From Callorhinus ursinus (taxonomy: Eukaryota; Chordata; Mammalia; Carnivora; Otariidae), in the NCBI RefSeq assembly GCF_003265705.1, contig NW_020312902.1:15107662-15171661 (forward strand): a stretch of 64,000 bases of DNA, written 5' to 3'. Positions 11,556 to 22,413 of the stretch are shown here, piece after piece (position 1 is the first letter of the stretch; each line of letters opens with the position of its first letter). Made by a program: the position numbers and the translations under genes. The notes below the pieces were generated by a model, which saw only the letters and a program-made list of their open reading frames with translations, had not been told where the DNA came from and did no database searches.

Positions 11556-11674
11556 CTCCCACTGCCTATAAAGTTGAGGTCCAAACTCCTTTAGCACAGT
11601 GTGGTCCTGACCAAAATCTCTGCCTCATCCCCAGCCCTTCTCCTTCCTCCCACCATGCACTTTATACTCTAGCC
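11556..11674 (+). mobile_element. possible L2 fragment
   Basis: 'CTCATCCCCAGCCCTTCTCC...CACCATGCACTTTATACTC' (pieces) has the composition and order of the L2 3' region. Weak. Confidence 0.4.
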
Positions 11675-12055
11675 CAGGGTTTCTCAGTGCGATCTATGGA
11701 CCACCTTCTTCAGAATTACTGAGGATACTTGTTTTAAAATTCACATTCTGGGGCGTCTGGGTGGCTCAGTCGTTAAGCGTCTGCCTTTGGCTCAGGTCAT
11801 GATCCCGGGGTCCTGGGATCGAGCCCCGCATCGGGCTCCCTGCTCAGCAGGAAGCCTGCTTCTCCTTCTCCTCCCAGCTCGTGCTCTCTCTCACTATCTC
11901 TGTCTGTCTCTCTCTCAAACAAATAAATAAAATCTTTAAAAAGATAAAAATAAAATTCACATTCCTAGGACCACCAAATGAGTTGCTCTTGGAGCCTGGG
12001 AAGCTGCATTTTAATTACACTGAGGCTGATTCTTGTGCAGACTGCCCTGTGCAGA
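11675..12055 (+). mobile_element. MER5-type hAT fragment split by a SINE
   Basis: The left piece (11675-11749) and right piece (11953-12055) resemble the MER5/Charlie family ('GGGTTTCTCAGTG', 'AGAATTACTGAGGATACTTG', 'AGCCTGGGAAGCTGC'). The SINE at 11750 separates them. Confidence 0.5.
11750..11952 (+). mobile_element. CAN-SINE
   Basis: Full-length forward copy of the CCCGGGGTCCTGGGATCGAG type. AAAATTCACATTC is duplicated at both ends. Confidence 0.95.
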
Positions 12056-12059
12056 ACTA

Positions 12060-12340
12060 TTGCTCTGCCAAACCAGATTAGCTTCCTGACTCTTTAGGCC
12101 CTCAGTGCCCTTTCTCCTGCTGTTCCTCTTCTTAGAATGTCCTTCCTATACTTCCTAGCCTGGGACATTGCTCCTTCTTTAAGGTTCATCTCATATATCA
12201 GCTCTTCTGTACTGCTTCCCCCCAAATCTAGGTTCCTTTTTTTGTGTTTACATAATCCCCCTGCACTTTCTACCTACCTCTGCTCTAGAATTTTCGTATT
12301 GGGTCAGGTTGGGGCCTGTACTTGTTTGTAAGCTCCATAA
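12060..12340 (+). mobile_element. L2 LINE fragment
   Basis: Resembles the L2 3' end: 'TAGAATGTCCTTCC', 'TTTAAGGTTCATCTCATATA' and 'TCTTCTGTACTGCTTCC'. Confidence 0.6.
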
Positions 12341-12424
12341 AGATCACCGATGACTCATTTTTGCATTCCCAGGGCTTAACCAAAGTACCTGGCAGAAAGA
12401 AGTCATGTTTGTTGAATGCATGCA

Positions 12425-12470
12425 TGCGTGCATGAATGAATGAATGAATGAATGAATGAATGAATGAGTA
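12425..12470. repeat. (AATG)n microsatellite
   Basis: A short GCATGCATGCGTGCATG start runs into about eight AATG units and degenerates at the right edge. Confidence 0.95.
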
Positions 12471-12512
12471 GTTGGAGACCAGGCCTTTGTCTAATTCAGA
12501 AAGGTAGATTTA

Positions 12513-12915
12513 GGGGCACCTGGGTGGCTCAGTTGATTAGGCGACTGCCTTAGGCTCAGGTCATGATCCCGGAGTCCTGGGATGGAGCCCCACATCTGGC
12601 TTCTTGCTCAGTAGGGAGCCTGCTTCTCCCTCTCCCTCTACCTGCTACTCCATCTGCCTGTGCTCTGTCAAATAAATAAATAAACATTTTTTTTAAAAGA
12701 TTTTATTTATTTATTTGAGAGAGAGAGAATGAGAGATAGAGAGCACGAGAGGGAAGAGGGTCAGAGGGAGAAGCAGACTCCCTGCTGAGCAGGGAGCCCG
12801 ATGTGGGACTCGATCCCGGGACTCCAGGATCATGACCTGAGCCGAAGGCAGCCGCTTAACCAACTGAGCCACCCAGGCGCCCCTATAAATAAACATTCTT
12901 AAAAAAAAAAAAAAA
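12513..12915 (+). mobile_element. CAN-SINE, split in its A-tail by another SINE
   Basis: Head and body at 12513-12686; the A-rich tail continues at 12884-12915. AGAAAGGTAGATTTA flanks the whole composite, so this element came first. Confidence 0.93.
12687..12883 (-). mobile_element. CAN-SINE nested in the tail of another
   Basis: Full-length reverse copy of the 'CTCCAGGATCATGACC' subfamily. ATAAATAAACATT, from the host SINE tail, is duplicated around it. Confidence 0.95.
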
Positions 12916-13554
12916 GAAAGGTAGATTTAACCCATTTTGTAGCTGACAGAGCCGGGATTTGTCATGTAGATTCCTGCTTCACAGTTTCAGTCTGTTACTG
13001 GGCCTAAATGTTCAGTCTACCCTGGTCGAAGCTATCGATTTACATTTTGGCAAGAGGTAGTTAGATTAGCCATAACTTAGGTCTTGGAATTATTTTCTTA
13101 AATCCTTACGTGTGATTCCGTGTCAAGCTGAGGAATTGCGTTCTCCTGATCTCTTTGAGAATAGAACCCACCAGGCTTTTTTTCCATCTCAGATCTCTTC
13201 CTGAGGATAATCCATCTCATAATTCTTGACCTTTTAACTCCAGTGTCACAACTGCCGCCTCAGTGAGGCACACCCTGGACATTGTCAGGACTGATCCAAC
13301 TCAGAAATGCTCACATACAGGTCTCTTGCCAGAATTCATTGCCATCAGTTTCCTCATCTGCCCCACTCCCAGTTCACCTGGTCTCTGGCTGATATCATGG
13401 TTCCCTGGATCTCTGTTCCCAGCCCCAGCCCATGAGCGACCTCCCTACTTCTCCCCCTTCGACAAAGTGGCGCCCCCCTTCTCCTCAGCACCATCTGCAC
13501 CGTCAGCACTGCCTCCCTTTCCTCCACCCTCAGTCTCTCCTCTGGCTCTTCCCC
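12916..13554. other. unique sequence, no gene
   Basis: Holds the left part of a 185-codon + strand reading (13263-13820) that runs through the CA microsatellite. A matching open frame on the other strand follows from the repeat, so neither is called a gene. Confidence 0.6.
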
Positions 13555-13632
13555 ACTACACACACACACACACACACACACACTACACACACACACTATA
13601 CACACACACACACTACACACACACACACACAG
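13555..13632. repeat. (CA)n microsatellite, imperfect
   Basis: CACACA tracts interrupted by CTACAC/TATACA. It generates chance ORFs of TH/CV repeats on both strands. Confidence 0.97.
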
Positions 13633-13864
13633 AGTCAGGCTTCTTTCGCCTTTATGGCTGTCTACTTCTAGCTACTAGACTGTTCAGATTCTGGGAACAA
13701 TCCAAGGGGAGGGGGTTTCCTCACTCCACCAAGCAATTCATGGACACCAGCGGGTGTCCTACATTTCAACTCAATTCTGATGGGGTCTATGCAGAGACAG
13801 CATCAGATGCCATAGGTTAAGGGCTCAGCCTCACAAGACTGACTCCCCCCACCCCCCAGCTTCA

Positions 13865-14480
13865 GATGAGATTCACCAGTCCAGGTTGCTACCTGTGCTT
13901 CTGACTGGCTGGCTATAGATCAGAGGTTCCCACAAATCCCCTCCTTCCTCCGGTTTGATTAATTTGCTAAAGCGGCATACAGAATTCAGAGAAAGGTTTA
14001 ACTTGCTAGATTACCAGTTTATTATAAAAGGGTATAACTTAGGAACAACCAGATGGAAGAGAGGCATAGGGCAAGGCGTGGAGAAAGGGAGTGAGGAGCT
14101 TCTCTGCCCTCTTTGAGGGTGTCCCCATGTTCCCCTTGACATGTTCGCTAACCTGGAAGCTCTCTGAACCCCATCCTTTTGGGTTTTTATGAAGGCTTGA
14201 GTATGTAGGCACAATTGATTCATCACCGTCTGTTGGTGATTGATTCAAACTGCAGCCCCCTTCTCTACCTCAGGGGTCAGTGGGGTGGGACTGAAAGTTC
14301 CACCCTGAATATCACAAGGTTGGTTCTCCTGGCAACCAGCCCGCAGTTAAGTGCGGTCCAAAAGTCACCTCGTTAACATAACAAAGGACACTTATTCCAG
14401 GGGTTTTAAGACCTCTGTGCCAGAAAGGGGACAAAGACCAAATACATATATCTTATGTATCACAATATCACGCCAGTCTT
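13865..14480 (-). mobile_element. LTR of an endogenous retroviral family (not named)
   Basis: Reverse complement of the same repeat as 30200-31040: 'TTACCAGTTTATTATAAAAG', 'CAGATGGAAGAGAGGCATAG', 'CCTTTTGGGTTTTTATGAAGG' (shortened), 'CTGGCAACCAGCC'. In sense orientation an AATAAA-like signal lies inside, as expected for an LTR. No gag/pol/env ORFs adjoin it, so it is a solitary LTR. Confidence 0.6.
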
Positions 14481-14819
14481 TCAAGTTACCTTCACAGCAT
14501 ATCTTGTCAAAGAGTAGGCCCTACTTGCTACCCACTGACGCCCAACCCCATTTTTGTCCCTACCACTCCAGTGGTTTTTCCCAGGGCCACAGCAATCTCC
14601 TAATTGCAAAACCCAAGGAGGGGCTTCAGTTGCTGTTTTGCTTGCACTTTGTGTGGCATTTGACCGTATGAGCCACTATGTTCTTCTTGAATCTCTGTTC
14701 TTCCTTGGTTTGCAAAGCATTCTACCTGCTATTTCCTTTATGGTGTCCTCTTCCCATTCTCAACTGTCAATAGTCTATACTTTTTCTTGATTAGCCCCTA
14801 ATTTAGCCTGTGGGTTTTT

Positions 14820-14895
14820 GGGGGTCTTTTTAATTGAAGTATAGTTGACACACAGTGTTACATTAGTTTCAGGTGTAATTATCTTCTTTTTTTTT
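14820..14895 (-). mobile_element. short L1 fragment
   Basis: 'TAATTGAAGTATAGTTGACA' and 'TTACATTAGTTTCAGGTGTA' are the antisense L1 segment seen again at 16770 and 19110. Confidence 0.55.
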
Positions 14896-15744
14896 GCTCC
14901 CTCTGATATAGCTCATATAATCTAAAGCTTACCACTTGTTATGCAAGACATCTGATATATCTGAGCCTTTAGAAAAATAAGAGTTGCCATGAAAAATACA
15001 ACTCATGCACATGAAGGGCCCAGCAAAGTGCCTGCCATGGAGTAGAGGCTCTCTAAATGGTAGTACTTTGTATTCTTATTGCTAATAACAAAATAATATC
15101 TTCATCTCTACCCCCCCATAGGTTTATATTTGACTTTATTATTGTTTTGTAAACTTTTTATTATGGTGATTTTGAACAGCCCCTAAATTGGAATTGCATA
15201 ATAAATCTCCATCTACCCATGACCCAGCCCCAACAGACATCAACCCATGGCCAACCCTGTCCCATTTGCCCCCATACTCTATAAATAAAGATAGAAACTT
15301 AAAAAAATAACCACAGTATTGTCATTACCATACTTTAAGAAACAATCCAATCTTTTGAGATCAGCTTGTCTATCTGATTCCCATGAATTCTTTTCTGGAT
15401 ATTCCCCAGGCACTTCAAACTCAACTTGTCCAAAACTGAATCCACCACCTTCTCAGAAACCTGTCTACTCCCCACCCCATCCCCAAACTGTGGTCCTAGT
15501 TTGATGATGGATACCACTGGTCATCAGTCCCTCAGGTGAGGACTTCGGGAGTAGCCTTTGGCTCCTTGTTCTTCACATCCCATCCAGCTACTCACCTAAA
15601 AATCTTTAGCATTTGTCCCCTATATCACCCCTGCCACTGTCATATGTTATCAGGTTCTTCTTGGGTCTTTGCTCCTAGATAGTAGCTATTTTTAACTGCT
15701 CTCCTCATTGAGTCTTTCACCCTCTAATCTATTGCCAATTATTT
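14896..15744. other. unique sequence, no feature seen
   Basis: No recognised repeat. The short ORFs at 15319-15504 and 15335-15517 overlap on opposite strands and lack features. Confidence 0.5.
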
Positions 15745-16790
15745 TTCTTCCAATAGTATTTTTATTGTGATAAAATGCACATAAATTTTACCAGTTTAAC
15801 CTGTATAGTTCAGTGGCATCAAGTATATTCACATTGTTGTACAGTCATCACCACCATCCATCTCTAGAACATTTTCATCTTCCCAAACCAGAACTCCATA
15901 CCCATTAAATAATAACTTTCCATTCCTCCTCCCCCAGCTCCTGGCAACCACCATTCTACTCTCTCTCCCTATGAACTTGAATACTCTAGGTACATCATAT
16001 AAGTGGAGTCATAGAGTGTTTGTCTTTTTGTGACTATTCTGCTTAGCATAATAAGGTTCAATGTTCATCCATATTGTAGCATGTGGCAGAATTTCCTTCC
16101 TTTTTAAGGCTGAATAATATCCCCCTGTGTATATATACCACATTTTGTTGATCCACTCATCTGTCTCTTGGGTTACTTTTACCTTTCGACTATTATGAAT
16201 AATGTGGCTATGAACATGAGTGTGTAGATACGTCTTCAAGACTCTGCTTTCAGTTCTTTTGGGGACATACCCAGAAGTGGAATTGCTGGATCATATAATT
16301 CTATTTTTAATTTTTTGAGGAATTGCCATTTTCCACAGCATCTGCAACATTTTACATTCCTTTTAGCAATACACAAGGGTTCCAGTATTTCTAGTCCTTT
16401 CCAACACTTGTTTTCTGTTTTTTCATTTTGTTCTGTTTTTATTTTAATTATAGCCATCCTACTGGCAGTGAGGTGATATTTCTTGTGCTTTTGATTTGCA
16501 TTTCCCTAATGAGTAATTAAACATCTCTTCATGTACTTATCAGCCATTTCTTTATCTTCTTTGGAGAGATATCCAAGTCCTTTACCCATTTTTGAATTGG
16601 GTTGTTTGTTTTTTTGGTTGTGGAGTTTTAGGAGTTCTTTATATTCTGGATAGTAATGTCTTATCAGATATATGATTTGCAAATATTTTCTCCCATTTCA
16701 TGGGTTGTCCTTTTACTCTTTAATAGTGTACCTTGATGCACAGACTTTTTTTATTGTTTTTTATTTTTAATTCCAGTTATATTAGTGTCA
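15745..16790 (-). mobile_element. L1 3' region
   Basis: Antisense L1 3'-UTR into distal ORF2: 'TTGTACAGTCATCACCACC', 'TTCATCCATATTGTAGCATG', 'GGCTGAATAATATCC' and 'ATGGGTTGTCCTTTTACTC'. ORFs here on the minus strand (16009-16457) are degenerate ORF2 pieces. Confidence 0.85.
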
Positions 16791-16820
16791 GGTGTACAAT
16801 ATAACGATTTAACAATTCTA

Positions 16821-17009
16821 TTTATTTATTTATTTTTAGAGAGAGAGCTTGTGAGCAGAGAGAGAAGCAGAGGGAGAGGGAGAGAATCTCAAGCAGATTC
16901 CATGCTGGGTGCGGAGCCCCACATTGGGCTCAATCTCACGACCCTAAGATCATGACCTGAGCCGAAACCAAGAGTCAGACACTTAAAACACTGAGCCTCC
17001 AGGTGCCTT
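16821..17009 (-). mobile_element. CAN-SINE
   Basis: Reverse copy inside L1. GATTTAACAATTCTA and GATTCAACAATTCTA flank it. Confidence 0.92.
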
Positions 17010-17179
17010 GATTCAACAATTCTATACATTACTCAGTGTTCATCATGATAAATGTACTCTTAATCCCCATCACCTGTTTTACCCATCTCCCCACCCAGCT
17101 CCTCTCTGGTAACCATCAGTTTGCTCTCTATACTTAAGGGTCTGTTTCTTGGTTTGTCTTTATGTCTTTTGTTTTGTTT

Positions 17180-17365
17180 TGTTTTAAAGATTCATTTATT
17201 TATTTTAGAGATAGGTGGGAAGAGGGGCAGAGGTAGAAAATCCTGAAGCAGACTTCCTGCTGAGTGGGGAGCCCGCTGTGCGGCTCAATCCTAGGACCCT
17301 GAGATCATGACCTGAGCCAAAATCAAGAGTCAGCCACTTAACTGACTGAGCCACCAAAGTGTCCC
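17180..17365 (-). mobile_element. CAN-SINE
   Basis: Diverged reverse copy. TGTCTTTTGTTTT occurs on both sides. Confidence 0.9.
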
Positions 17366-18341
17366 TCTCTGTCTTTTGTTTTTTCCTTTGTTCATTTGTT
17401 TTGTTTCTTAAATTCCATATATGAGTGAAATCATATGGTATTTGTCTTTCTTTGACTGACTTACTTTGCTTAGCATAATCTCTGTAGCTCTGCCCATGTC
17501 ATAGCAAATGGCAAGATTTCATTCTTTATTATGATTGAATAATACTCCATTGTGTATATATACACCACATCTTCTTTATCCAGTCATGGATGGACACTTG
17601 GGCTGCTTCCCTAATTTAGCTATTGTAAATAATGCTGTAAACATCAGGGTGCATGTATCCCTTTGAACTAGTGTTTTTGTATTCTTTGGGTAAATACCCA
17701 GTAGTGCAATTGCTGGATTGTAGGGTATTTCTATTTTTAACTCTTTGAGGAAGCTCCATACTGTTTTTCACACTGACTGCACCAGTTTGCTTTGCCTCCA
17801 ACAGTGCATGAAGGATCCTTTTTCTCCACATCCTTGCCAATACCTGTTGCTTCTTGTGTTTTTTATTTTAGCCATTCTGACACATGTGAGGTTATACCTC
17901 GTAGTTTTGATTTGCATTTCCCTGATGATGAGTGATGTTGAGAATCTTTTCATGTGTCTATTGGCCATCTGTTTGTCTTCTTTGGAGAAATGTCTGCTCA
18001 TGTCTTTTGCCCATTTTTTAATTGGATTATTTGTTTTTTGGGTGTTGAGTTATATCAGTTCTTTATATATTGTAGATACTAACCCTTTATCGAACGTCAT
18101 TTGCAAATATTTTCTCCCATTCAGTGGGTTGTCTTTTAGTTTTGTTGGTTATTTTTTTCACTGTGCAGAAACTTTTTATTTTGATGTAGTTCCAAAGTTT
18201 CTTTTTGCTTTCATTTCCCTTGCCTCAGAAGACCTATCTAGAAAAATGTTACTACAGCCAATGTCAGAAACATTACTGCCTGTCTTCCCTTCTAGGATTT
18301 TTTTATGGTTTTAGGTCTCATAGTTAGGTGTTTGTTTTTTG

Positions 18342-18537
18342 TTTTTTTTTTTTTAAAGATTTTATTTATTTATTTGAGAGAGAATGAGAGATAGAGAGCA
18401 CGAGAGGGAAGAGGGTCAGAGGGAGAAGCAGACTCCCCGCTGAGCAGGGAGCCCAATGTGGGACTCGATCCCGGGACTCCAGGATCATGACCTGAGCCGA
18501 AGGCAGTCGCCCAACCAACTGAGCCACCCAGGCGCCC
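18342..18537 (-). mobile_element. CAN-SINE, 'CTCCAGGATC' subfamily
   Basis: Full-length reverse copy, nearly identical to those at 12687 and 57131, so a young subfamily member. Confidence 0.95.
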
Positions 18538-18545
18538 TTGTGTTT

Positions 18546-18646
18546 GTTTTTTTTTTTTAAGTAAGCTCTGTGCCCAGTGTGGGGCTCAAACTCACAGCCC
18601 TGAGATCAAAAGTCGCATTTCCTACCAACTGAGTCAGCCAGGCACT
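18546..18646 (-). mobile_element. short tRNA-like CAN-SINE
   Basis: Older reverse copy: AAGTAAGCTCTGTGCCC through GTCAGCCAGGCAC. It sits directly right of a young SINE. Confidence 0.75.
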
Positions 18647-19094
18647 GTACACATTTAGGTCTTTAATCCACTTTGAATTTATGGTCTAAGAAAGTAGTCC
18701 AGTTCCATTCTTTTGAATGTAGCTTTCCAGTTTTCTGACACCATTTGTTGAAGACTTTTTCCCATTGCATATTCTTTCCTCCTTTGTCAAAGATTAATTG
18801 ACCATATAATTGTGCGTTTATTTCTAGGTTTTCTATTCTGTTCCATTGATCTATGTGTCTATTTTTGTGCCAGGACCATACTGTTTTGATTAGTACTGCT
18901 TTGTAATATAGCTTAAAATCTGTGATTGTGATACCTCCAATTTTGTTTTCCTTTTTTCAAGATTGCTTTGGCTGTTCGGGATCTTTTGTGGTTCCATACA
19001 AATTTTAGGATTGTTCTAGTTCTGTGAAAAATGCTGTTGGTATTTGATAGGGATTGCACTAAATCTGTAGATTGCATTAAATCTGTAGTATGGG

Positions 19095-19256
19095 TATTTT
19101 ATTTTATTTTTATTAACATATAATGTATTACTTGTTTCAGGGGTACAGGTCTGTGATTCATCAGTCTTACACAATACACAGTACTAGCCACAGCACATAT
19201 ACCCTCCCCAATATCCGTCACCAGCCACCCCATCCCTCCCACACGCCTCCACTCCA
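19095..19256 (-). mobile_element. short 5'-truncated L1 insertion
   Basis: 'TTAACATATAATGTATTAC', 'AGGTCTGTGATTCATCAG' and 'ATCCGTCACCAGCCACCC' form a carnivoran L1 3' end that interrupts the surrounding L1 ORF2. The host L1 continues as 'ATGGACATTTTAGCAATATTG'. Confidence 0.6.
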
Positions 19257-19508
19257 GCAATGTATCATGGACATTTTAGCAATATTGTTCTTCCAATCCA
19301 TGAGCAGGGAACATCTTTCCATTTCTTTGTGTCATCTTCAATTTCTTTCATTAATGTTTTATAATTTTCAGAGTACAGGTCTTTCATCTCTTTGTTAAAT
19401 TTATTCCTAGGTATTTTATTATTTTGGGTGCAATTGTAAATGGGATTGTTTTCTTACTTTCTCTTTCTGCTGCTTCATTATTAGTGTATAGAAATGCAAC
19501 AGATTTCA

Positions 19509-19814
19509 GGGTGCCTGGCTGGCTCAGTTGGTGGAATTGGGATTGTGAGTTTGAGTCCCATATTGGATGTAGAGATTGCTTAAAAAAATAAAATCTTGGG
19601 TGCCTGGGTGGCTTAGTTGGTTAAGCGACTGCCTTTGGCTCAGGTCATGATCCTGGAGTCCCGGGATTGAGTCCCGCATCGGGCTCCCCGCTCAGCAAGG
19701 AGCCTGCTTCTCCCTCTAACCCTCCCCCCTCTCATGTACTCTCTCTCTCTCTCATTCTCACTCTCTCAAAATAAATAAATAAATATTTAAAAAAAAATAA
19801 AATCTTAAAAAAAC
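19509..19814 (+). mobile_element. short tRNA-like CAN-SINE, split by a SINE
   Basis: Forward head at 19509-19597; the tail resumes after the next SINE. GCAACAGATTTC and GCAGCAGATTTC flank the composite. Confidence 0.8.
19598..19797 (+). mobile_element. CAN-SINE nested in another SINE tail
   Basis: Full-length 'CCTGGAGTCC' subfamily copy. AAAAAAATAAAATCTT from the host tail is duplicated. Confidence 0.93.
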
Positions 19815-20068
19815 AATGCAGCAGATTTCTGTGCATTGGTTTTGTATCCATTGACCTTACTAAAGGTCATTTATCAGTTCTAGTAGGTTTTTGGTGGAGT
19901 CCTTCTGGTTTTCTATATATAGTATCACGTCATTTGCCAATAGTGGAAGTTTTACTTCTTCCTTACCAACTGGGTGCCTTTTATTTCTTTTTGTTGTCTG
20001 ACTGCTGTGATTAGGACTTCTAGTACAATGCTGAATAAAAGTGGTGAGAGTGGTCATCCTTCACTGTT

Positions 20069-20082
20069 TAATAGCATATTAT
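20069..20082. repeat. target-site duplication of the TRIM59 retrocopy, left
   Basis: TAATAGCATATTAT, repeated exactly at 22400-22413. Both copies sit where L1 sequence stops and restarts. Confidence 0.9.
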
Positions 20083-20209
20083 ATTTTTTTATGCTGGTAA
20101 AATGTTTTGAATTTTTAATCGAAGAACCGATTTGACTGGCAAAACTAAAAGCACTAACCAAAAAGTCAAACTTACACAAACCACAGAATAAAATAAGACC
20201 ATTATTTGA

Positions 20210-20404
20210 GGGCACCTGGGTGGCTCAGTTGGTTAAGCGACTGCCTTCGGCTCAGGTCATGATCCTGGAGTCCCAGGATCGAGTCCCGCATCAGGCTCCC
20301 TGCTCAGCGGGGAGTCGGCTTCTCCCTCTGACCCTCTTCCCTCTCGTGCTCTCTATCTCTCATTCTCTCTCTCAGATAAATAAATAAAAAAATCTTTAAA
20401 AAAA
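20210..20404 (+). mobile_element. CAN-SINE inside the TRIM59 retrocopy 3' UTR
   Basis: Full-length forward copy of the 'CCTGGAGTCC' subfamily. AGACCATTATTTGA is duplicated at its ends. It either post-dates the retrocopy or was carried in the parental mRNA. Confidence 0.95.
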
Positions 20405-21065
20405 AGACCATTATTTGAAATGGTCACTGTTTGTTCCCTAACAAAATATTTCCAAAAGCAATAGCTTTGTCAGGAATGAATGTTGATAAACATTTTAGGG
20501 CTCTTAAATCTATCTTAAAATGTATAAATGCATCAGGTATGTTTGATCAAAAATATCCTTAATGTAATCAATCCCTTATCACTTTTAGACTTTGCTACTT
20601 GAATTTAAAACCTCTACTCACCATCCGTATTTGGCCAAAGGCTTTCAAGCCACATCAAAATAAAGGCCTATAAACTCTAAGGATTTTGCCATCTTTTAAT
20701 CTAAAAACTATACATAAAGAACTGCAACACTAATCACTGCAGTAATAGAATGCTAAAAGACAAAAAAAAAATGCTAAAAGATAGTATTGGTACAGGAATG
20801 TTTCAATGCCACAACGATAAAGTAAATGGTGTATTAAATCAAGTGAACTAGACACTCTGGTTTAGACACCTTATGTATCATTTCTAACTTTGACATACTT
20901 CCATCATCTAAGAAGCATGGATGGTTTAACATATTTCTATATATTTGTTGTAACTCTGATAGTTCAGTTGGCTATTTTGTTTATCCATCCTACCTTATTT
21001 CTCCTTTTAGCAATGGTTTAGCCTGCTGTACAGAATGCCTATTTAAACAGTTCAGATTTGAATTT

Positions 21066-22271
21066 TCAACGAGAAACTATTTTCCACATGAATTCCTTCA
21101 GTAAATGTAAAGTGTGACATAGCATATTCTTTAAATCATGGAGATTGTTAGATAAACTTTGATAAACAGAGAGACTTCAGAAAAACATACTGAAGTGATT
21201 TCATTTAAAAAGGTTATTTTGTGTTGGTTAAAAAAGAGGATCAACATCAGTATCACTGAAATTAAAGTAAGTATAACAATGCTTAAAATCTTAAAAAATT
21301 CAACTTCTTTTTCATCTTTATCAGGCCAGGAACATGGCATCCTCTTTAGAAATTTTCATTTCAGGAATGAGAAGTTTCTTAATTTGTCCAATTTCTGTTC
21401 TGCTCCAATTTTCTTTCAATATTTGGCTTACTCGAGGATAAATTTCAACAGGTTGAACCTCAGGAAGTGGTCTTTGTTTCAAAATCTGCATGTGTTAGCG
21501 GATATCATCAACTTTTTCAAGAAATTTAAGTGGAGACTCTTCCTGTAAAGATGATGTCAGTGTCATTAATTCAAGTTGCTGCTCTCTTATTTCTTTCATT
21601 CTTAAAATTTGTGGAGTATATTCCTGATTAATCAGATTGCTAACATCACAGAGAGCAGCTAGGAAAACTTTTTTTTTCTGTTCTAATGTATCACTAAGCT
21701 CCTTAAAATACTGTAGAACAACTTCCTTATCACTTTGGACCATTTTTTCTGAATGAGATTTCTGTTCTTCCAGCTTTTCAATAAGACGAGTAAGATCTGT
21801 CCAGTATGTGTCAGTTAACTGTTCAAGCAGTTTTTGAGGCATGTCCTTTTCTTTCAGATAAGCACTTTGAAGATCATCTATGGGATGGCCATGATGTTGA
21901 CCTATGGTAAGGCAATGACCACAAACTAGTTTTTTATCTAGGAGACAATAAACATTTAATGGTTGTCTGTAATGTTCAGGACAGGTAACAATATCTGGAT
22001 GGTCTTCTTGCTGGTACTTTTTAATAATAGCCCTTAATGCAAAATTAACAGGTAAAGATTCAATACCAGTTGGAGCAATTTCAATAATACTTCTGCAGTT
22101 AGGGCATTTGAGTGGAATTCGTAAAGGTCTCCATATATAAAAGTTCCCAGATGCTTGAAGAACGTTTTCCAAACAATTTCTACAAAATGTATGCGAGCAC
22201 GGTAGTACATGAGGATCTTCAAAAATATTGTAACAAATGGGACATGTTAACTCGTCCTCAAAATTGTGCAT
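21066..22271 (-). pseudogene. TRIM59: TRIM59-like coding region, disrupted
   Basis: TRIM59 is an ER-membrane RING E3 ubiquitin ligase of about 403 residues. Here the first 258 codons are open from ATG at 22271: the RING finger (residues 10-60, CPIC...CSHTFCRNC...CPNC), a B-box (about 92-134, CPEH...CGHC...H) and most of the coiled coil. A CAA/CAG-to-TAA change (21495-21497) stops the frame just after '...EKVDDIR'. Downstream, a 2-bp deletion near 21345-21352 and a deletion of about 4 bp near 21180 shift the frame. The C-terminal membrane segment ('ILTLISVILMLILFF') survives in another frame, and the family stop is at 21066. The 258-codon remainder would lack the membrane anchor if translated. 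Confidence 0.93.
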
Positions 22272-22399
22272 TTCCTACTTTGCTGATCTTCTGGCTTAGT
22301 GACTGAATATACTTGATCTTCTCCAACTTTTCAGTTTCTTTTATTCGTATTTGCGGGAAGTTGGAGATCAACCTACTCCAACAGGCCAGAACAGCTCTC

Positions 22400-22413
22400 T
22401 AATAGCATATTAT
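22400..22413. repeat. target-site duplication of the TRIM59 retrocopy, right
   Basis: The second exact TAATAGCATATTAT. L1 ORF2 sequence resumes right after it. Confidence 0.9.

Larger units (their letters stand above)
17010..20068 (-). mobile_element. L1 ORF2 remnant, SINE-interrupted
   Basis: Antisense LINE-1 running 3' to 5' along the + strand: 'CCAACAGTGCATGAAGG', 'TTTTCTCCCATTCAGTGGG', 'TTCCATTGATCTATGTG' and 'GGATTGCACTAAATCTG'. Stops and indels break every frame. The segment near 19095-19256 is a different L1 3' end, apparently a separate short insertion. The L1 resumes at 22414 after the retrocopy. Confidence 0.85.
20083..22399 (-). pseudogene. TRIM59: TRIM59 processed retrocopy (whole insertion)
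   Basis: An L1-mobilised cDNA copy of TRIM59 mRNA, lying antisense in an L1. It reads, on the minus strand: about 128 nt of 5' leader (22272-22399), an intronless coding region (22271 to 21066), a 3' UTR of about 980 nt holding one later SINE, an ATTAAA signal (20114-20119) and a short A tail (T run at 20084-20090). A 14-bp target duplication flanks it. The coding part has one nonsense codon and two frameshifts, so full-length protein cannot be made. Confidence 0.93.

Noticed and set aside
13263..13820. 185-codon + strand ORF
   Set aside because: It runs through a CA microsatellite (Thr-His repeats) and unique sequence without a domain; a complementary open frame exists on the other strand because of the repeat.
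14351..14790. ORFs of 106 and 78 codons
   Set aside because: Overlap an LTR and flanking unique DNA in two frames; no features.
17745..18314. 189-codon + strand ORF, hydrophobic
   Set aside because: It is the wrong strand of an antisense L1 ORF2; the Phe/Leu-rich translation is the usual result of reading L1 backwards.
20083..22399. TRIM59 segment as a functional gene
   Set aside because: Stop codon after codon 258, two frameshifts, A tail and target duplication show a processed pseudogene.
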